Source of the DNA: Luteococcus sp038433155
Lineage (GTDB): Bacteria; Actinomycetota; Actinomycetes; Propionibacteriales; Propionibacteriaceae
Reading direction: 5' to 3'
DNA length: 64,000 nt
NCBI RefSeq assembly: GCF_038433155.1
Contig: NZ_JBCDMW010000004.1
Location: forward strand, 1 to 64,000
The notes beneath the pieces are model-generated. The model had not been told where the DNA came from. It saw only the letters and a program-made list of their open reading frames with translations, and did no database searches. Position 1 is the first letter of the stretch, and each line of letters opens with the position of its first letter. Below are positions 59,051 to 64,000 of the stretch, piece by piece. A program made the position numbers and the translations under genes.

Positions 59051-60394
59051 CTAGGACGAGGCGGGCTTGGTCAGCACCCGTCGGGCCGCATTGCCGACGA
59101 TCACCAGGGTGAGCGCCGCACCAAGGGCCTTGCACCACAGCGGGTCGGCGATGAACAGCAGCACCATCGCGGCCAGCACCGGCGCCAGCTCCCGCAGGCT
59201 CCACACGATGTAGCCGCCGAAGCTGGGCATCGCCCGGCCCTGGGACTCGGCCACCGAGCGGACCATGAAGTTGGGCCCATTGCCGATGTAGGTCAGCGCG
59301 CCGCAGGTGACCGCGCCCAGGCTGATCGCCACCAGGTAGACCTCGGGCACATTCGCGATCCGCGGATCGCCGGGCAGCTGGGTGGCCAGCTCGAAGAAGG
59401 TGGCGTAGGTGGGCGCATTGTCCAGCACCGACGACAGACCGCCGGAGAACAGGTAGAAGGTGATCTCATTGAGCGACAGCTTCGGCGCCATGGTGGACAG
59501 GTACTGCAGGGCGGTGATCATGGTGGTGAAGATGCCCAGGAAGAGCGCGGCCACCTCCAGGATCGGGTCCCAGCTGAACTCGTTCAGGCCGAACCGGACG
59601 TCGTGGCTGCCGGCGAACCAGGAGATGGCGGCCAGGGCAACCATCACCAGCTCCCGCCACGGGGTGGGGACGAAGGCGACGGCCGCGACGACGCCGGCCA
59701 GCAGCCCCAGCTGCCAGGCACCATGCACCTTCAGCGGCTGGATCTCGGTGCGGTCGCGCAACAGGTGCTCGCGGTCCTCGCGTCGCATCATGGCGGCATC
59801 CAGGCCGTAGTAGGCCACCAGCAGCAGCGTGTTGATGAACAGCCACTCCCAGATCAGGTTGAAGGTCCAGGTGAAGGGCACGCCGCGCAGCATCCCCAGG
59901 AAGAGCGGCGGATCCCCCAGCGGGGTCAGCAGGCCGCCGCAATTGGCCACCACGAAGATGGCGTAGATCACGGTGTGCATGGCGTGTTCCCGCTCCCGAT
60001 TGGTGTTCAGGATGGGGCGGATCAACAGCATCGCGGCACCCGTCGTGCCGATGAAGGAGGCCAGTACCGCGCCCACCGCCAGGAAGAAGGTGTTGTTGCG
60101 CGGGGTGGCGCGGATGTCCCCGGCCAGGTGGATTCCGCCGGAGATGATGAACAGCGATCCCAACAGGGCAATGAAACTGAGGTACTCGTGCAGGGCGTGG
60201 GTGACCAGGTGGTGGTGCCCGCTCAGCCACACCCAGGCGGCCACCGGCAGGCCCAGCAGCAGCGCGACGCCCAGCTGGGTGCGCGGTTTCTCCCAGTGAT
60301 GGGCCAGCGCGGGCACCAGCGGTGCGATGGCGATGCTCAGCAGCATTGCGACGAAGGGAAGGATGGCCCACCAGGAAACCTGCATGGGGACCAT
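59051..60394 (-). CDS. sodium:proton antiporter, ion-transporter superfamily (NhaD/ArsB-like)
   Basis: A 447-residue membrane protein with about 12 helices. Characteristic are GGIHLAGDIRATPRNNTFFL, FIGTTGAAMLLIRPIL, NCGGLLTPLGDPPLFLGML (first re-entrant signature), GLSSVLDNAPTYATFFELA and CGALTYIGNGPNFMV (second). This is the pattern of the citrate/Na+ IT superfamily that includes NhaD and ArsB. I call it a Na+/H+ antiporter; arsenite transport cannot be excluded. ATG 60394 is used (alternative ATG 60385). It is divergent from the FHA-ABC gene by 115 bp. Confidence 0.85.
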   Translation of the reverse strand: MVPMQVSWWAILPFVAMLLSIAIAPLVPALAHHWEKPRTQLGVALLLGLPVAAWVWLSGHHHLVTHALHEYLSFIALLGSLFIISGGIHLAGDIRATPRNNTFFLAVGAVLASFIGTTGAAMLLIRPILNTNREREHAMHTVIYAIFVVANCGGLLTPLGDPPLFLGMLRGVPFTWTFNLIWEWLFINTLLLVAYYGLDAAMMRREDREHLLRDRTEIQPLKVHGAWQLGLLAGVVAAVAFVPTPWRELVMVALAAISWFAGSHDVRFGLNEFSWDPILEVAALFLGIFTTMITALQYLSTMAPKLSLNEITFYLFSGGLSSVLDNAPTYATFFELATQLPGDPRIANVPEVYLVAISLGAVTCGALTYIGNGPNFMVRSVAESQGRAMPSFGGYIVWSLRELAPVLAAMVLLFIADPLWCKALGAALTLVIVGNAARRVLTKPASS

Positions 60395-60509
60395 GCTCTC
60401 AAACCAGTGGCTGCCCTGCGGTGTGGGGCGCAGGCTGGACGGTTGTCCGCATGGCGGCACCCGACGACCGGGGGGTGGGTGCGGGATGGGATCATGACGG
60501 AGCATCGTC

Positions 60510-62882
60510 ATGGCCGAGAACCGGGCAGCGAGCAACAACCCAGAGGGAACCCGAGGTGCAGCCGTGACCGTCGCGCAGGAGCCAGAACCCGGGGCGGAGG
60601 CCACGGCCAGCGTCCGGGTTGGTCCGCGTCGCCTCACCCTGACCCCCGGCAACACGGTGGTGATTGGACGAGATCCGGAATGTGACCTGCCGGTGACCAA
60701 TGCGCAGGTCTCCTGGCGCCACCTTGCCCTGACCGCCACCGGCCTGGGAACGGTGCAGGCCACGGACCTGGGCAGCTCCAATGGCAGCTTCCGGCAACAG
60801 ACCCGGTTCACGGAGCTGGAGCTGGGGCAGGTCAGCACCCTGAACCTGGGCGCCCCCGACGGCCTGCGGGTGCGGGTGACGCCCGCCCTGGCCGCCGCCT
60901 CCGGGGCCGAGCGCGACGCTGCCAGTACCCAGGTGATCGGCAGCAGCGAGGCGCCGCGCACCGAGACCGTCGTGATGGCGCCCGACGCGGTGATCACCAT
61001 CGGCCGGGACCCGGCCAACACCCTGCTGCTGGACGATCCGCTGGTCTCCCATCGGCACGCCCAAGCGGTGCGTTCCGGCGACGGCTTCGACGTGACGGAC
61101 CTGGACAGCCTCAACGGCATCCAGCTGAACGGTCAGCCCGTCCAGCTGGCCCACCTGGGGCCCGGCGACGTGCTCACCATCGGCCACTCATCCCTGCAGG
61201 TGCAGGCGGGCCAACTGGTGCGCACGGTGCAGCGCACCGCCAGCCTGGTGGCCAATGAGATCAGCTTCACGCTGCCGGAGGGCCGGGCCCTGTTGGACCG
61301 GGTCTCCTTTGCCGCCGCCGGCGCCAGCCTGGTGGCGGTGATCGGCCCGTCGGGTGCCGGGAAGTCCACCCTGCTCAAGGCCTTGACCGGCACCCAGCCC
61401 GCCACCTCCGGCCAGGTGCTCTACGACGGCGCGGACCTGTACGCCAACTACGCCAACCTGCGCCAGCGGATCGGCGTCGTGCCGCAGGACGACGTCGTGC
61501 ACCGCCAGCTCACCGTGAAACAGGCGCTGGACTATGCCGCCGAGCTGCGGCTGCCCGGTGACTACACGGCGCAGGCCCGGGACGGGGAGGTCACCCGGGT
61601 GATGGCCGACCTTGGCCTGGTCAACCACCAGCACACCCGGATCGCGAAACTCTCCGGTGGCCAGCGCAAACGGGTCTCCGTCGCGCTGGAACTCTTGACC
61701 CAGCCCAACCTGCTGTTGCTGGACGAGCCCACCTCGGGGCTGGACCCCAACCTGGACCGCAGCGTGATGCAGCTGCTGCGGCAGCAGGCCGACGGCGGCC
61801 GCACCGTGCTGGTGATCACCCACAGCGTCGCCAACCTGGAGATGTGCGACGCGGTGCTGATCCTGGCGCCCGGCGGGAAGGTGGCCTACTACGGCCCGCC
61901 CGCGGGAGTCCTGGCCCACTTCGGCGTGCGGGACTATGCCGACGTCTTCGCCCAGGTGGCGGAGGGGCCGGAGCTGGTCTCGCAGCGCTTCGCCAGCTCC
62001 CACCTGAGCCAGATTCCCGTCCTGTTGCCGCCGACGCCCCAGCTCAGCGGCGGCGCGGCACCCTCCCAGCGGGCCGGACGGCAGTGGAACACGTGCGTGC
62101 GTCGGCACCTGCGGATTGTGCTTGCGGACCGCTCCTATGCCGTCGCCACCGCCCTGCTCCCGCTCTTCCTGGCCGCGATGGCCCTGCTGATCCCCGGCTC
62201 CACCGGTTTCGGCAAGCCGCCGCTGAAGGACCCCGGGGAGCCCTCCCAGCTGCTGGTGGTCACCATCGTCGGGGCCGCCTTCATGGGGATGAGCGCCAGC
62301 ATCCGGGAGCTGGTGGGGGAACGGGCGATCTTCCTGCGGGAGAGAGCGGTGGGGCTCTCGCCCAGGATCTACCTGTGGGCCAAGGTGTGTGTGCTGGTGG
62401 GCATGACCCTGGTGCAGAGCCTGTTGCTGGTGGCCCTGGTGCGGGTGGGCAAACCCGGGCCGACGGGGGCGGTGCTCCTGGGCTCCGGCACGGCGGAGCT
62501 GGTGGTGGCAGTCTTCGTGACGGCGCTGACCTCGGCCGTCGTCGGGCTGCTGCTGTCCGCCCTGGCCGGCACCAGCGAGCAGGCGATGCCGGCCCTGGTG
62601 ATTGGGGTGATGTTCCAGTTGGTGATGTGCGGCGGACTGATCCAGGTCAGCGGCCGCACCGGGATGGAGATCCTGTCCGGCATTGCCCCGGCCCGCTGGG
62701 GCTTCGCCATGGGTGCCTCGACGATTGACCTGCAGGCCCTCAACCCCACCGTCGACCATGACTGGTTCTTCAACCACACCAGTACCTCCTGGCTGACCTC
62801 GCTGGGGGCCCTGGCGGCCATCGGCCTGATCAGCATCGCCGCCACCATCCGGCGGCTCCGCAAGCAGAGCGCCAACATCTGA
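60510..62882 (+). CDS. FHA-FHA-ABC transporter, Rv1747-like
   Basis: A single-chain exporter of 790 residues. FHA domain 1 (VVIGRDPECDLPV, VSWRHLAL, LGSSNGSF) and FHA domain 2 (ITIGRDPANTLLL, VSHRHAQ, LDSLNGIQLNG) bind phosphothreonine. An ABC ATPase follows (GPSGAGKST, LSGGQRKRVS, LLLLDEPTSGLD), then an ABC-2 permease of six helices (from ATALLPLFLAAMALLIP). In Mycobacterium Rv1747 is phosphorylated by the adjacent kinase PknF; here too a kinase follows 37 bp downstream. ATG 60510 has GGAG before it. Confidence 0.93.
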   Translation: MAENRAASNNPEGTRGAAVTVAQEPEPGAEATASVRVGPRRLTLTPGNTVVIGRDPECDLPVTNAQVSWRHLALTATGLGTVQATDLGSSNGSFRQQTRFTELELGQVSTLNLGAPDGLRVRVTPALAAASGAERDAASTQVIGSSEAPRTETVVMAPDAVITIGRDPANTLLLDDPLVSHRHAQAVRSGDGFDVTDLDSLNGIQLNGQPVQLAHLGPGDVLTIGHSSLQVQAGQLVRTVQRTASLVANEISFTLPEGRALLDRVSFAAAGASLVAVIGPSGAGKSTLLKALTGTQPATSGQVLYDGADLYANYANLRQRIGVVPQDDVVHRQLTVKQALDYAAELRLPGDYTAQARDGEVTRVMADLGLVNHQHTRIAKLSGGQRKRVSVALELLTQPNLLLLDEPTSGLDPNLDRSVMQLLRQQADGGRTVLVITHSVANLEMCDAVLILAPGGKVAYYGPPAGVLAHFGVRDYADVFAQVAEGPELVSQRFASSHLSQIPVLLPPTPQLSGGAAPSQRAGRQWNTCVRRHLRIVLADRSYAVATALLPLFLAAMALLIPGSTGFGKPPLKDPGEPSQLLVVTIVGAAFMGMSASIRELVGERAIFLRERAVGLSPRIYLWAKVCVLVGMTLVQSLLLVALVRVGKPGPTGAVLLGSGTAELVVAVFVTALTSAVVGLLLSALAGTSEQAMPALVIGVMFQLVMCGGLIQVSGRTGMEILSGIAPARWGFAMGASTIDLQALNPTVDHDWFFNHTSTSWLTSLGALAAIGLISIAATIRRLRKQSANI

Positions 62883-62919
62883 TGTCACCCGGACCGACCC
62901 GAACCGCAGGAGAACACTC

Positions 62920-64000
62920 ATGACGCAGGAATACCGCCACCTCGGCAGCAACTATCGCCTGGTGGAGCGGATCGGCCAGGGGGCCATGGGCGAGGTGTGG
63001 CGCGGGTTGGATGCGGCGGACCAGCCGGTAGCGGTGAAGCTGCTGCTGCCGCACCTGGCCAATGATCCGGCGATGGTGCAGCGCTTCGTCGGGGAACGCT
63101 CGGTGCTCACCGGGGTGAAGCACCGCAATGTGGTGCAGGTCTTTGACCTAGTGGCCGAGGGCAAGAGCCTGGGGATCGTGATGGAGTACGTGCCCGGGCC
63201 GGATCTGCGGGAGGTCCTGCACACCCAGCGGACCCTGGCCCCGGCCCTGGTGGCCCACGTCGGACAGGCGGTGGCGCAGGGGCTGGGCGCGATCCACCGT
63301 CGGCAGGTCTTCCACCGGGACGTGAAGCCGGAGAATGTGCTGCTGGCCGGTGGCGCCGGGCTGGCGTCGGTGCCCAAGCTGACCGATTTCGGGATCTCCC
63401 GGCTGAGCCCCACCGGCGCGGCCCAGACCGCGACGATGGTGGTGGGCACGCCCTACTACATGGCGCCCGAACTGGCCGACGGGTCGTTGCCGACCGCCCG
63501 CAGCGACCTCTACGCCCTGGGGGTGTTGCTCTACGAGCTGTGCTGCGGGGTGACCCCCTTCCAGGGGCGTCCGGCGCTGGGCGTGCTGCAGGCCCATGCC
63601 ACCCTGCTTCCGGGGCGTCCCGACGGGATTCCGGACGAACTGTGGGAGATCATTGCCCGGCTGCTGGCGAAGGACCCGGCCGCCCGTCCGGGCAGCGACG
63701 CCGAGGTGGTGGGCCTGCTGGCCCCGCTGGTCACCGACCTGGCCGAGCTACCCGCGGCGCCCGCGCTGACGGAGCCACCCGTCGCCGTTGCGGTGCAGCA
63801 CACCGGAACCACGGTGTTGCCGGCCGCGGCCGCCGCCGCAGGGCTGGGCGCGACGGCCGCGGTCGCAGCCGGGGCCCCGCCGGTGGTGGGGCCGACGCCG
63901 CACACCGACACCGTGCTGACCCCGCCCGGGTGGAATCCGGCCAGCTCCGGTGTGCCCCTGGGCTCCGGTGCCCCGGTGGCAACGGGCGCGCCCCTGGCCC
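62920..64000 (+). CDS. serine/threonine protein kinase (partial, runs off window)
   Basis: The frame is open from ATG 62920 (CAGGAGA upstream) to the window end, 360 codons, so the C-terminus is missing. Kinase motifs are intact: GQGAMGEVW (P-loop, 20-28), VAVK with Lys40, HRDVKPEN (132-139), DFG (156-158), GTPYYMAPE. After residue ~270 there is an Ala/Pro-rich linker. No transmembrane helix is reached. Coupled with the FHA-ABC exporter, which it probably phosphorylates, by analogy with PknF-Rv1747. Confidence 0.95.
   Translation, partial: MTQEYRHLGSNYRLVERIGQGAMGEVWRGLDAADQPVAVKLLLPHLANDPAMVQRFVGERSVLTGVKHRNVVQVFDLVAEGKSLGIVMEYVPGPDLREVLHTQRTLAPALVAHVGQAVAQGLGAIHRRQVFHRDVKPENVLLAGGAGLASVPKLTDFGISRLSPTGAAQTATMVVGTPYYMAPELADGSLPTARSDLYALGVLLYELCCGVTPFQGRPALGVLQAHATLLPGRPDGIPDELWEIIARLLAKDPAARPGSDAEVVGLLAPLVTDLAELPAAPALTEPPVAVAVQHTGTTVLPAAAAAAGLGATAAVAAGAPPVVGPTPHTDTVLTPPGWNPASSGVPLGSGAPVATGAPLA

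Noticed and set aside
59051..60394. Calling the antiporter ArsB, the missing arsenite pump
   Set aside because: Same superfamily, but it lies 28 kb from the ars cluster, divergent from unrelated genes and with no ArsR-like operator; Na+/H+ antiport is the safer call.

Overview
The window is a high-GC, gene-dense actinobacterial chromosome segment spanning the replication-origin region. Mycobacteriales/Streptomyces-type synteny (gnd, dnaN, dnaA, rpmH, rnpA, yidD, yidC, jag, rsmG, parA, parB, trxA, trxB, sigM, pseudokinase, DUF6049, pcnA), an arsenate reductase of the mycothiol type, Rpf-like and FHA/STPK genes, and actinobacterial DnaA boxes (TTGTCCACA) point to Actinobacteria. The overall style fits the Propionibacteriaceae/Propionibacteriales, but genus cannot be fixed from sequence alone. 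The left edge starts with 78 nearly pure C residues and looks like a contig end.

Layout. (1) 97-11209, minus strand: gnd, a DUF779/aldehyde dehydrogenase pair behind a CRP/GlxR-type palindrome, dnaN, a FtsX-type ABC exporter, a DnaA-box cluster (probable oriC), a TetR gene (plus) and dnaA. The genes between dnaA, dnaN and gnd are additions to the usual compact order. (2) 11695-14431, plus: rpmH-rnpA-yidD-yidC-jag, then a frameshifted GNAT gene, rsmG, a 1.4 kb gene-free repeat array bracketed by parS sites, and parA-parB. (3) 19584-27522, mostly minus: DUF3817, SURF1, Ddl-like ligase, PLP aminotransferase, a GNAT-like protein (plus), a secreted Rpf/LysM protein, OsmC, a membrane protein, trxA and trxB. 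(4) 27801-31986: an arsenic island: a 22-cysteine metallothionein-like protein, ArsA and ArsD on minus, divergent from ArsR and ArsC, with a truncated CPBP protease relic at its edge and no efflux pump. (5) 32001-35617: SorC regulator divergent from glpK, and a TetR gene. (6) 35668-42343, minus: small acidic protein, SigM-type sigma factor, pseudokinase, DUF6049 protein and pcnA (MurJ, usually here, is absent). (7) 42379-58981: a defence/metabolic island. Minus-strand hsdM-hsdS-mrr and hsdR form a type I/type IV restriction locus which is split by plus-strand genes: an ImmA/IrrE metalloprotease-PIN pair flanked by ~35 bp direct repeats and a seven-gene, overlapping amino-sugar operon (Na+ symporter, AGE epimerase, NagB-like, SIS, NagA, ceramidase-like hydrolase, LacI). 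(8) 59051-64000: IT-superfamily antiporter (minus), then an FHA-FHA-ABC exporter and a Ser/Thr kinase cut by the window edge.

Most interesting: the sugar operon nested inside the restriction locus with the repeat-flanked ImmA-PIN cassette, the ceramidase-like enzyme within a GlcNAc-type pathway, the arsD-arsA-metallothionein operon without a pump, the parS-bracketed repeat array, and a dispersed repeat that has entered three genes in frame as the peptide (A)EPVE(A). All functional statements are from reading sequence; no searches were run.
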